Assembly (NCBI RefSeq): GCF_014230055.1
Contig: NZ_JACHVA010000009.1
Location: forward strand, 1-48,540
From: Puniceicoccus vermicola
GTDB lineage: Bacteria > Verrucomicrobiota > Verrucomicrobiia > Opitutales > Puniceicoccaceae
Direction: 5' to 3'
DNA: 48,540 bases
Positions 29,209 through 37,998 of this stretch are shown in pieces; positions within the stretch are counted from its first letter, which is position 1; the number at the start of each line of letters is the position of its first letter. The notes below the pieces were generated by a model that ran no database searches, was not told the DNA's origin, and was given only the letters and a program-made list of their open reading frames with translations. The position numbers and the translations under genes are program-made.

Positions 29209-29223
29209 TCGACACAGAATAGT
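29195..29223 (+). promoter_or_regulatory. candidate promoter for sucrose-phosphate synthase
   Basis: TTGAAA (29195-29200) and AATAGT (29218-29223) are separated by 17 bases, about 37 bases before the synthase ATG. It overlaps the first codons of the divergent phosphatase gene. Match is moderate (5/6 and 4/6). Confidence 0.35.
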
Positions 29224-29260
29224 GAATGAGCGTTCCCTTCGGAACCTCTAAATTACCACT

Positions 29261-31438
29261 ATGAGCCAGAAAAAAGGAATTCGAATCGCACTTCTCAGTC
29301 TCCACGGTCTGATCCGTGGCGAAAATCTCGAGCTGGGACGTGACGAGGACACCGGCGGCCAAACAAAATATGTTGTCGAGCTAGCCCGCGCTCTTGCCGA
29401 GCGCCCCGATGTTGCCCGGGTCGATCTGATCACCCGGCAGATCATAGACGATCGCGTCTCCGACGACTACGCCCAACCGGAGGAATCCATCGGGAACAAT
29501 GCCTACATCATCCGGATTCCCTTTGGGCCCCGACGCTACCTCTACAAGACCAAGCTCTGGCCCTACATGGAGGTATTTGTCGACCAATGCCTCAACTACT
29601 TTCAGCGGAACCGCGCCGTTCCCGATATCATCCACGGTCACTACGCCGACGCAGGATACGGAGGAGCCCAACTGGCTAGACTTCTCGGCATTCCCTTCGT
29701 CTTCACCGGTCACTCTCTTGGCCGAGTCAAGAAAGAGCGCCTCATCGAAAGCGGAGTCGCGCAAAAGAAGATTGAATCGAACTATCGCATCACCCGCCGT
29801 ATCGAGGCCGAAGAATTCGCTCTCGAAACCTGCTCGCTGATCATCACCAGCACCCACCAGGAAGTCCGGCAGCAATACGAGAAATATGACCACTACATTC
29901 CGGAACGGATGGAAGTGATCCCCCCCGGAGTGAATCTCGAATCGTTCCACCCGCCGCGGGAGGACGACGAGGAGCCCGAGATCGCCCAGAAGATCAATCT
30001 CTTCTTCGACGATCCCTCGAAGCCGATGATCGTCGCCATGGCCCGTCCCGACGAGCGTAAGAACCTCGAACGCCTCGTCCTCACCTACGGGGAATCTCCC
30101 CAACTTCAGAGGGAGGCCAATCTCGTTCTCATCATGGGAAGCCGGACGGACATCCGCGAGATGCCCTCCGGCCAGCGCGCGGTCCTGAACAACATTCTCA
30201 CCCTCATCGACGTTTACGACCTTTACGGCAAGGTGGCCTATCCGAAGCACCACCGCTCAGATGACGTCCCAGAGATCTACCGGATGATCACCCGCAACCG
30301 CGGTGTCTTCATCAACCCGGCCATGACCGAGCCCTTCGGGCTGACGCTGCTCGAGGCGGCGGCCAGCGGTGTGCCCATCGTCGCTACCAACGATGGGGGT
30401 CCGAGCGACATCATTGCCAACTGTAAGAACGGGATCCTCATCGACCCATTCGATACAGATTCGATTGAGAAAGCCCTACTCCGCGCTCTCACCGAGCCGG
30501 AGACTTGGAACGAATGGTCGCGCACCGGTTACGACAACGTCCACAAATACTATTCCTGGCAGCGCCACGCCGAGCGATACATTCGCGACGTGAACGAGGT
30601 CCTTGACGTCTTCAAGAGCTCACCGTCGATCACCAACCGTAAGAAGACCCGCCCTCTGACCGGAGTGGACCGGATCGTAATCGCCGACATCGACAACACC
30701 CTCACCGGCAACGATGAGGCGATGCGCGAGTTCTTCGACCTTCTCGAAAACACCGAGACCGGCGTCGGATTCGGAATCGCGACGGGCCGCCGCTTCGAAG
30801 AAGTGATGCGCCTAATGGACGAGCACCACCTGCCACAGCCGGAGGTCATCATCACCTCCGTCGGCACCGAGATGTATTACGGGAAAAACCTGACGCCGGA
30901 CGCCAGCTGGCGGAAGCACATCGACTTCCGCTGGGAACCGGAAAAGGTCCGAGCTGCTCTCGATTCGATCAAGGGACTATACCCGCAAGAGGAGCACGAA
31001 CAATCCACCTACAAGATTAGCTACGGAATCGATTTCTCCGAATCTCCGAGCGTTGCCACAATCCGCCGAATCCTTCGTGAAAACGGAATCCGGGTGAAGG
31101 TCATCGTCTCGCTGGGCATGTTCCTCGACATCATTCCCGCCCGAGCTGGCAGTGGACTCTGCATCCGGCACATGGCCTTTAAGTGGGGCTTCCCCCTCGA
31201 GCATATCCTCGTCGCCGGAGACTCGGGCAACGACGAAGAAATGCTCGCCGGAAACACCCTGGGCGTGGTCGTGGGGAACTACAGCAAGGAGCTGGAGAAA
31301 CTTCGCAAGTATCCACGCATCTTCTTCGCCGAGAAAGAGCATGCAGCCGGTATCGTGGAAGGCATTGAATACTACAACTTCCTCGACAAGATCCAGATTC
31401 CCAACGACCGCAACGTCGAACCGGAACAGTCAGAGTAA
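29261..31438 (+). CDS. two-domain sucrose-phosphate synthase/phosphatase
   Basis: A 725-residue enzyme predicted to join UDP- or ADP-glucose and fructose-6-phosphate and then remove the phosphate to give sucrose. The GT4 domain (about 1-455) has SLHGLIRGENLELGRDEDTG, HGHYADAGYGG, FTGHSLGRVK and the donor-site E-X7-E in AMTEPFGLTLLEAAASG (E357, E365). The SPP domain (about 470-705) has DIDNTLTG with both aspartates of motif I (D476, D478), ATGRRFEEV, and LVAGDSGNDEEMLAG. Because motif I is intact, the phosphatase domain is probably active, unlike that reported for some cyanobacterial synthases. It lies 78 bases upstream of the amylosucrase gene, likely one transcript. Confidence 0.93.
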   Translation: MSQKKGIRIALLSLHGLIRGENLELGRDEDTGGQTKYVVELARALAERPDVARVDLITRQIIDDRVSDDYAQPEESIGNNAYIIRIPFGPRRYLYKTKLWPYMEVFVDQCLNYFQRNRAVPDIIHGHYADAGYGGAQLARLLGIPFVFTGHSLGRVKKERLIESGVAQKKIESNYRITRRIEAEEFALETCSLIITSTHQEVRQQYEKYDHYIPERMEVIPPGVNLESFHPPREDDEEPEIAQKINLFFDDPSKPMIVAMARPDERKNLERLVLTYGESPQLQREANLVLIMGSRTDIREMPSGQRAVLNNILTLIDVYDLYGKVAYPKHHRSDDVPEIYRMITRNRGVFINPAMTEPFGLTLLEAAASGVPIVATNDGGPSDIIANCKNGILIDPFDTDSIEKALLRALTEPETWNEWSRTGYDNVHKYYSWQRHAERYIRDVNEVLDVFKSSPSITNRKKTRPLTGVDRIVIADIDNTLTGNDEAMREFFDLLENTETGVGFGIATGRRFEEVMRLMDEHHLPQPEVIITSVGTEMYYGKNLTPDASWRKHIDFRWEPEKVRAALDSIKGLYPQEEHEQSTYKISYGIDFSESPSVATIRRILRENGIRVKVIVSLGMFLDIIPARAGSGLCIRHMAFKWGFPLEHILVAGDSGNDEEMLAGNTLGVVVGNYSKELEKLRKYPRIFFAEKEHAAGIVEGIEYYNFLDKIQIPNDRNVEPEQSE

Positions 31439-31516
31439 TCCAAACTGATTGGATCATCGCCCACGCACAAGCGAAGCATTACGAACCGCTAAAGAAATAG
31501 ACTGCCGGTGAATTTG

Positions 31517-33475
31517 ATGGAAGAAAGCCGTCTCGAGTACGAGGCGACCCGTTCCCTTCGACGTATCCGTCCCAAGATCACGAGACGCATTGAGGAAGAA
31601 ACTCAAAGCGATCTTGAGAGGGCGCGATTGCACGAGACGATCGACTATCGTCTCGACGAGCACTGGCTCACCCTATTCCGCCTCCTCTACCAGCTCTACG
31701 GACATCACTACGATTTCTTCTACTACTTGGAAGATATCGCGCTGACGGCCGTCGACTCTTGGCTCGCACGCCCGCGAGATCTGAAGGAGCTGGATCAGCG
31801 GCGTGAGAACGATCCGGGATGGTATCTTTCCGAACGAATGGTCGGAGGATCCCTCTACGTCGACCTCTTCAGTGGAGATTTGGTCAAATTGCGCGATGCG
31901 ATTCCCTACTTGCGGGACTTGGGCCTGACCTACCTTCACCTCATGCCTCTCTTCGCCTCCCGCCCAGGAAATAGCGATGGGGGCTATGCCATCAGTGATT
32001 ACCGAGCCGTCGACCCACGGTTGGGCACGATTGAAGATCTTCAAGCTCTCGCCAACGATCTTCGGGAAGTCGGCATCTCTCTGGTTCTCGACTTCGTATT
32101 CAATCACACCGCTGACGACCACTTGTGGGCGATCCGTGCGCAGGAGGGTGAACAGGAGTTTCTCGACTATTACCGGACCTTTCCCGACCACTCGATCCCG
32201 AGCCAATACGAGAGGACTCTACGCGAGATCTTCCCATCCGTGCGTCGGGGTAACTTCACGTGGGATGAAACCTTGAAGCGTTGGGTTTGGACGACTTTCA
32301 ATAGCTTCCAGTGGGATCTCAATTACGACAACCCGGAGGTCTTCCGCGCCATGGCCTCCGAGATGCTCTTCCTGGCCAACACCGGAGTCGAAATTCTCCG
32401 CCTCGACGCGGTCGCCTTCATCTGGAAACAGATGGGCACCACCTGCGAAAACCTTCCCGAGGCGCACCTTTTGATCCAAGCGTTCAATGCGGTCTGTCGG
32501 ATCGCCGCCCCGGGGCTCGTCTTCAAATCAGAGGCAATCGTCCACCCGGACGAGGTCGTCAAATACATCGACGCCAAAGAGTGTCAGATCTCCTATAACC
32601 CGACCTTTATGGCCCTCCTCTGGGAGGCCATGGCTACCCGTGAGACCAAACTTCTCGAACGCTCGATCTCACACCGCTTTCAGCTGCCCCCGGGCACGAC
32701 TTGGCTCAATTACCTCCGCAGTCACGATGACATCGGATGGTCCTTTGACAACGGAGACTGCTGGGAGGTAGGGATCAATCCCGACGGGCATCGCGACTTC
32801 CTCAACCGGTTCTACACCGCCCGCTTCCCGGGAAGTTTTGCCCGCGGAGTCCCATTCCAGCACAACGTCGATACGGGGGACATGCGCATCTGCGGCACCA
32901 TGTCCTCCCTCGCCGGCCTTGAAGAAGCGATTACGGAAAAGGATCCGGCCCTCCTGGATATGGCCGTGCGCCGTATGCGCATGGTTTACGGCGTCCTCTG
33001 TGCCGCCACGGGCATCCCCCTGATTTTCATGGGCGAGGAATGGGGCCTCCTCAATGACTACGACTTTGAGAAAGACCCGGACAAAGGGGACGACAGCCGC
33101 TGGGTTCACCGAGTCAAGATGGACTGGAGCCTCACACGCGAACTGAAGAAAAAGAAGTCCGTCCCCAAAGAGGTCTTCCTCACTCTTCAGCAACTGTTCT
33201 CCACGCGAAAAGAGATCCCGGCCTTCCGCGGCAATCGGATGCGTTTGCTCTACATGGTCAATCCTCATGTTCTCGGCTTCATCCGTTGGCACGACGCCAG
33301 CTTTGCCGCCATCCTCGCCAATTTTTCCGAGAAACCGCAGGAGATCGATCTTTCCGAACTCCGCACGATCGGCATGGGTCACTTCGTGAAGGACGCCCTC
33401 TCCGACCGCGAATTCAGTACGCGTAAGCTCGCCAAACTCGAGCCCTACGACCTTCTCTGGCTCGGAGAAGAATAA
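31517..33475 (+). CDS. amylosucrase (GH13 subfamily 4)
   Basis: Transfers glucose from sucrose to a growing alpha-1,4-glucan, releasing fructose. The 652-residue protein has a helical N-terminal domain. The GH13 barrel follows with [32 protein letters not shown], the nucleophile Asp in [16 protein letters not shown] (about D297), the acid/base Glu in [14 protein letters not shown] (about E339) and SHDDIGWSF. The segment [20 protein letters not shown] is characteristic of amylosucrases. ATG 31517 is preferred; GTG at 31508 would add three residues. Length matches the family (about 630-650). Behind the sucrose synthase it suggests sucrose is a route to glycogen-like glucan, as in some methylotroph sps-spp-ams clusters. 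Confidence 0.94.
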   Translation: MEESRLEYEATRSLRRIRPKITRRIEEETQSDLERARLHETIDYRLDEHWLTLFRLLYQLYGHHYDFFYYLEDIALTAVDSWLARPRDLKELDQRRENDPGWYLSERMVGGSLYVDLFSGDLVKLRDAIPYLRDLGLTYLHLMPLFASRPGNSDGGYAISDYRAVDPRLGTIEDLQALANDLREVGISLVLDFVFNHTADDHLWAIRAQEGEQEFLDYYRTFPDHSIPSQYERTLREIFPSVRRGNFTWDETLKRWVWTTFNSFQWDLNYDNPEVFRAMASEMLFLANTGVEILRLDAVAFIWKQMGTTCENLPEAHLLIQAFNAVCRIAAPGLVFKSEAIVHPDEVVKYIDAKECQISYNPTFMALLWEAMATRETKLLERSISHRFQLPPGTTWLNYLRSHDDIGWSFDNGDCWEVGINPDGHRDFLNRFYTARFPGSFARGVPFQHNVDTGDMRICGTMSSLAGLEEAITEKDPALLDMAVRRMRMVYGVLCAATGIPLIFMGEEWGLLNDYDFEKDPDKGDDSRWVHRVKMDWSLTRELKKKKSVPKEVFLTLQQLFSTRKEIPAFRGNRMRLLYMVNPHVLGFIRWHDASFAAILANFSEKPQEIDLSELRTIGMGHFVKDALSDREFSTRKLAKLEPYDLLWLGEE

Positions 33476-33479
33476 GCCA

Positions 33480-33507
33480 CTCCGAAAGAAGCGAATGCTT
33501 TTCGGAG
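33480..33507 (+). terminator. hairpin after amylosucrase
   Basis: CTCCGAAA and TTTCGGAG form an 8-bp stem with a 12-base loop, starting a few bases past the stop codon. No clear U-run follows, so termination is possible but not certain. It lies between convergent genes. Confidence 0.45.
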
Positions 33508-33580
33508 GGTTCAAAGAAACTTCTATCGAAGTTCCTCTACGAAAAATACCTCTCTACAAGCACACCCTCGCCTAAGAAGC

Positions 33581-34798
33581 CTAATTTCTCACCTCTCGAC
33601 CCGTTTTTCCCAAAAAACCGATCAAGACAAAGATGAAGAAATACGCCAGCGGTACGAGGTAGAAGGCGGTGGCCAGACTCCCCGCAAGGTCTCCCCAGAA
33701 TCCCATCAAATAGGTAAAGACCCCGCACCCGGGGACTCCTGCGCAGGATAGCAGAATAAGGAGCATGGTCTCATCCAATTCCGGCAAACGCTCAGCGGCG
33801 TGACTCTGGATACTGGGCCAGAAGGGAGCGGTCGCCAGACCCGAGAGAAAGAGGAGCAGATAGAATTGATAAAGCTCCGTGACCCAAGGCAAAAAGACGG
33901 TCACCCCGGTTCCGAAAACGGCCGCAATCAGGATCATCTTCCTCAGTTTTGCCTGGGGGACAAAGTAGCCCGCGCCCAGTCTCCCGATAACCATCGCCAA
34001 GGCAAAAATGGCGACACCGATTCCTCCGCCCCAAGCCGTTTCTCCGAAATGCAGCTGGATGTGGCTCGCACTCCAAAAGGTCAGACAAAACTCGCCTCCT
34101 CCGGCCAAAAACATCGCCCCGTAGAAGACCCAGAACCTCCGGCTCCGCGCGATTTTTCGGATCCGCTGCCAGATTTCGCGAACATCGGCCCGCTCCGCAC
34201 TCTCTGCAGAATGCATCCCCGCGGGAGTTGGCCATAGGATCAGCAATGCAGCGAATGCCCCGACCCCGGAAACCACTGCGGTCAAGACTCTCCACGAATA
34301 ACCGGCGGCCAGCATCCAACCTGCCACGACCACCGTGACCAGGATCCCCACCGACCAGAAGGCGTGGGAAATGTTGACGTATCGGCCCGGCTCACGCGGA
34401 TGTAGGTTTTGCACAAAGGGAGTCGCCAGCCCCTCAATGACCCCTTCCCCGAGACCAGCGAAAAGCATAGCGAGAAACAAAAGGCCATATCCAGGCGACA
34501 AAGCGCAAAGCAGAATCCCCACGCTCATCAACAGCACCGAAGTTCCGAGGGTCCGGCGTGTTCCCCAGCGCCCGGCCACAAAACCGACGAGGAGCATTGC
34601 GACGACCATCGTGACCGTCCGGCCAAAGTGGAGTCCTCCCCCCGCCGTCATCCCGCCCGAAGCCAGATCAAAGTTCAACTCACGCGCGAGCTCGATCAGA
34701 CAGACCGGGACCACGACTGACCCCGCTGCATAAGCAAAAAACGTCAGGTAGGCCGCGAAATCATAGCGGCCCAGGGAAAGCTTTCGCCCAGCCGACAC
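33581..34798 (-). CDS. MFS transporter
   Basis: A 405-residue protein with about 12 hydrophobic helices of the major facilitator superfamily. The cytoplasmic loop between helices 2 and 3 has the MFS pattern GFVAGRWGTRRTLGTS. Further marks are FAGLGEGVIEGLATPFVQNL and NISHAFWSVGILVTVVVAGW, which recall sugar or drug:H+ carriers of the FucP/YjjL-like type. No substrate is indicated. The start is GTG at 34798, four bases after the stop of the VOC gene, so the two are co-transcribed. Confidence 0.85.
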   Translation of the reverse strand: MSAGRKLSLGRYDFAAYLTFFAYAAGSVVVPVCLIELARELNFDLASGGMTAGGGLHFGRTVTMVVAMLLVGFVAGRWGTRRTLGTSVLLMSVGILLCALSPGYGLLFLAMLFAGLGEGVIEGLATPFVQNLHPREPGRYVNISHAFWSVGILVTVVVAGWMLAAGYSWRVLTAVVSGVGAFAALLILWPTPAGMHSAESAERADVREIWQRIRKIARSRRFWVFYGAMFLAGGGEFCLTFWSASHIQLHFGETAWGGGIGVAIFALAMVIGRLGAGYFVPQAKLRKMILIAAVFGTGVTVFLPWVTELYQFYLLLFLSGLATAPFWPSIQSHAAERLPELDETMLLILLSCAGVPGCGVFTYLMGFWGDLAGSLATAFYLVPLAYFFIFVLIGFLGKTGREVRN

Positions 34799-34802
34799 GG
34801 TC

Positions 34803-35207
34803 TCACCAATTTACGTGGCAGGTGCCTCCGTTGAGCTGAAGACTCTCTGCGGTGTATTCGTGCAGCTCAATCTGGACCCCACTGGGATCGGTAAGCCAAG
34901 CCTGCCAAGAATGGTCTGCCCCCATCTTCTTCTCTCCCACTTCGTATCCGGCCGCTTTCACCCGCTCCAGGACGGCATCGATGCTCGAAACCTCGAGCGC
35001 AAAATGACCGATATTGCCCGGCTCTCCCGATTTTCCAGAAAAGACTTCGATGAAGGTGTTCCCTCCAAATTTGAGATAAAAACCAAATAGCTCCCCGTCG
35101 CGGATAAACTCAAAGCCCTTCTCCAACCCGAGACCCTCTTGATAGAAACGCAAGGTCTCAGACAAGCTTTCCGAATGGATGCAGATATGGGCCAAATGTT
35201 TGATCAT
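34803..35207 (-). CDS. VOC-superfamily protein (glyoxalase/dioxygenase fold)
   Basis: A 134-residue protein starting MIKHLAHICIHSESLSETLR, with two beta-alpha-beta-beta-beta modules. Possible metal ligands are His7, Glu54 in TFIEVF, His68 in NIGHFALEV and Glu114 in GVQIELHEY. Family members include lactoylglutathione lyase and fosfomycin-resistance enzymes, and the precise reaction is not decided. ATG 35207 is used because upstream residues are not family-like. It lies upstream of the MFS gene in the same transcript; a small-molecule modification plus export pair is conceivable but speculative. Confidence 0.8.
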   Translation of the reverse strand: MIKHLAHICIHSESLSETLRFYQEGLGLEKGFEFIRDGELFGFYLKFGGNTFIEVFSGKSGEPGNIGHFALEVSSIDAVLERVKAAGYEVGEKKMGADHSWQAWLTDPSGVQIELHEYTAESLQLNGGTCHVNW

Positions 35208-35579
35208 GAATGTCAAAGATGGAGATAGGACATCCTCAAGCAAACGTATTGATCAATCTCGGATAAACAATCGTCGACTCGTCTCTCGACGGATCAACCG
35301 ACTTTCCGAATCGGGTATGGCTTCAGCCTTACCCACGCATCATCGTCCGGACATCCGAATCCTTCCCGTAACCTCTCGACAAATCCCTCCCTCGCAAATC
35401 CGGCCCTTGCTCTGGGTTGAACGATTGAATGACATCCTTTCATAGGTCGGCGGCCTTATTCAACGCGCCCGCGGATAAATCGATCAGCGAATATGGTCGC
35501 TGAAAGTCCTACCTCAAATGGAATGGCAAGAAGTGAACGCTCTGAAGCACACCTTCAGCCGACCCCCAAAAAACTCTTC
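35208..35579. other. 372-bp gap, no gene seen
   Basis: Short frames only, none protein-like. One small hairpin, CGTCGA (35272-35277) with TCGACG (35286-35291), lies about 65 bases upstream of the VOC gene start. No promoter or RNA gene stands out. Confidence 0.5.
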
Positions 35580-36050
35580 CTAGAGAACCTTCAGAACGCT
35601 CCCCTCGGTGCCATTTGCCAGCTTGAAGGCAGCGCCCGCGGTTTTCCCCGCGACGGCCGCTCCCAAGGGAGACTTTGCCGTAACAATCGAAATCTCCTCA
35701 CCGTCAAAATCCAATGTCTCCCCTCCTCCGACCGGAGAGAGATAGAACCACTCGCGGAAGCCGCCGAGATCACATTCAAACAAGGCTCCCCGCATCACCC
35801 GATCACGGGGCACGATCATTTCTTCCTGAACAGATCCCAGGGTGGCAATTGCATCTGCCAGGGAATTGGCCATCGTCGCCTGGCCCGCTGCCAAATAGGA
35901 AGCCTCAAGCCCTTGCGTGTCGTACTTGGACTCCGCCCTCGCCTCCTCGTTCGTAGCATACTCCGCGGCATCCCGCGACGCCCCCACCGCAGTGTTCAAT
36001 TCCTGCTGAAGCTTCTCCCGAAGAGCGTCGAATACCTGAGCTTTATCCAT
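35580..36050 (-). CDS. GreA/GreB-like transcription elongation factor family protein
   Basis: A 156-residue protein whose C-terminal half matches the GreA/GreB FKBP-like domain: IVPRDRVMRGALFECDLGG, then FYLSPVGGGETLDFDGEEIS, and IVTAKSPLGAAVAGKTAGAA. The N-terminal 75 residues are helical (FDALREKLQQELNTAVGASR) and may form the coiled-coil part, but the acidic tip residues of GreA are not clear. It could relieve backtracked RNA polymerase or be a related secondary-channel factor. The gene stands alone, divergent from malic enzyme. AGGGGG lies directly before its ATG. Confidence 0.72.
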   Translation of the reverse strand: MDKAQVFDALREKLQQELNTAVGASRDAAEYATNEEARAESKYDTQGLEASYLAAGQATMANSLADAIATLGSVQEEMIVPRDRVMRGALFECDLGGFREWFYLSPVGGGETLDFDGEEISIVTAKSPLGAAVAGKTAGAAFKLANGTEGSVLKVL

Positions 36051-36273
36051 CCCCCTATTGAATCCGATGCGTGGAAATGCGAAAGCTCAAAATTTCGGGA
36101 TCCGCGGCAGACACAGACTCTACCGAGATCAACTTGATCGGAGAGGTCCTGCCATCAACCAACCTTTCACCGGATTCTTCAATTCGATTGCTTTCATGCT
36201 AAGTACACGCAACCTCTCGGACACCCCCTCTCTCACACTCACTCAATCCTCAAAGAAAGGACAGAAAAGCTCC

Positions 36274-37980
36274 ATGTACACGGAAGTAAAAGACGCCGAA
36301 GGCCGCATCACCGCGATTCAAACCGATGAGCCCGCAAGAGACATTCTCGACAACCCCTTGATCAACAAAGGAACGGCATTCAACGCTGAAGAACGCAAGG
36401 CGCTAGGCCTCTACGGGCACCTGCCCACTCGGGTCGAAAGCATGCAGTCGCAGGTGCAACGGGTTTATCGCCAATTCCAAAGCAAGAATTGTCCGATCGA
36501 GAAAAACATTTTTCTGAATACCCTCCACGACAGCAACACGACGCTTTTCTACAAGTTCTGCAGTCAGCACGTAGATGAAGTTCTCCCCATCGTCTACACG
36601 CCGACGGTCGGTGATGCCGTGGAAGCCTATTCCACTGATTTTCGCCGTCCATCCGGAGTCTACCTCTCCTACAACAACCGCGAATACATGGACGAAGTCC
36701 TGTCGTCGTTCACCACTCGTCAAATCGATTTCATCATCGTCACCGACGGGGAAGCGGTTCTCGGGATCGGCGACTGGGGGGTCGGCGGAATGGACATCAG
36801 CATCGGAAAGCTGATGGTCTACATCATCTGCGCGGGCATCAACCCGGCCCGGGTGTTGCCCATCCAACTGGATGTCGGCACCAACAACCCGAAGCTTCTG
36901 GATGATCCACTCTATCTGGGCTCACAACATAAGCGAGTCGACGGCGAAGAATATGACGCTTACATCGAACAATTTGTGAAGTGTGTCGAAAAGAACTTCC
37001 CCAACGTTTATCTACACTGGGAAGATTTTGGCCGCGGCCATGCCCGCAGCATTCTCGAAAAATATCGTCCGCAGTTATGCACCTTCAATGACGATATGCA
37101 GGGCACGGGCATCGTCGCCACTGCCAACGTCATCGCTGCGATTGAAGCCACCAAAACGCAATTCAGGGATCATCGGGTCGTCATGTTCGGCGCGGGCACC
37201 GCGGGCTGTGGCATCATGGACCAAATTCTCGACGCCTTTGTCGACAGCGGCATGAGTCGCGAGGAGGCATTGGAACGATTCTACATCATCGACCGAAATG
37301 GTTTGATCGTCGACGACATGGAAGACCTTCCCGACTTCCAGAAAAAATTCGCCCGCAACCGCGGAGAGCTTGCGGACTGGGAAGTCTCGGACACGGCCAA
37401 CATCACTCTTACCGAGGTCGTCGCAAACTCCGGGGCAACGATCCTCATCGGATGCTCAACGGTCAAAGGAGCCTTCACCAATGAAATCCTTCGACAGATG
37501 GGGAAGAACACCCGTTTCCCGGTCATCATGCCACTCTCCAACCCGACTGCAAATTCGGAAGCGGAGCCCAAAGACGTGATTGAACAGACCGAAGGGCGGG
37601 CAATCATGGCCGCAGGCAGCCCCTTCGATCCGGTCGAATACCAAGGCAAGACCTACCAGATTTCACAGGGAAACAATGCCTTCATCTTTCCGGGCTTGGG
37701 TCTCGGTGCGATTGCCGTCAAAGCCACCGCCGTCAGCGACGGAATGATCCGAGCCGCCTCGCAAACGCTGAGCAGCTTCTCCCCGCTCCACGACTCACCG
37801 GACAATCCCGTTCTGCCTCCAATCCACGACGCTCCCAAGGTCAGCAAGGCCGTGGCGATCGCGGTCGGTCAGCAGGCGGTCAAAGAAGGACTCTCCTCGA
37901 TGAAGGCCGAAGTCGATGACGTTGAAAAACTCGTCGAACTCGCCCAATGGCAACCGAACTACATCCCCGTTCGCCGCTAA
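36274..37980 (+). CDS. maeA: malic enzyme (NAD-type, SfcA/MaeA-like)
   Basis: Oxidative decarboxylation of malate to pyruvate and CO2 with NAD(P). The 568-residue protein is of the large eukaryote-like class: YTPTVGDAVEAYS, FIIVTDGEAVLGIGDWGVGG, CTFNDDMQGTGIVATANV (Mg-binding Asp pair) and the Rossmann motif FGAGTAGCGI. ATG 36274 (MYTEVKDAEGR) is chosen because it gives family length (E. coli SfcA is 565) and AAAGGA lies about 13 bases upstream. The frame is open back to 36058 and an in-frame ATG at 36196 is a second option. It is followed by alsS after 18 bases, suggesting a pyruvate-producing unit. Confidence 0.92.
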   Translation: MYTEVKDAEGRITAIQTDEPARDILDNPLINKGTAFNAEERKALGLYGHLPTRVESMQSQVQRVYRQFQSKNCPIEKNIFLNTLHDSNTTLFYKFCSQHVDEVLPIVYTPTVGDAVEAYSTDFRRPSGVYLSYNNREYMDEVLSSFTTRQIDFIIVTDGEAVLGIGDWGVGGMDISIGKLMVYIICAGINPARVLPIQLDVGTNNPKLLDDPLYLGSQHKRVDGEEYDAYIEQFVKCVEKNFPNVYLHWEDFGRGHARSILEKYRPQLCTFNDDMQGTGIVATANVIAAIEATKTQFRDHRVVMFGAGTAGCGIMDQILDAFVDSGMSREEALERFYIIDRNGLIVDDMEDLPDFQKKFARNRGELADWEVSDTANITLTEVVANSGATILIGCSTVKGAFTNEILRQMGKNTRFPVIMPLSNPTANSEAEPKDVIEQTEGRAIMAAGSPFDPVEYQGKTYQISQGNNAFIFPGLGLGAIAVKATAVSDGMIRAASQTLSSFSPLHDSPDNPVLPPIHDAPKVSKAVAIAVGQQAVKEGLSSMKAEVDDVEKLVELAQWQPNYIPVRR

Positions 37981-37998
37981 CCGGAAATTCATCCGACG

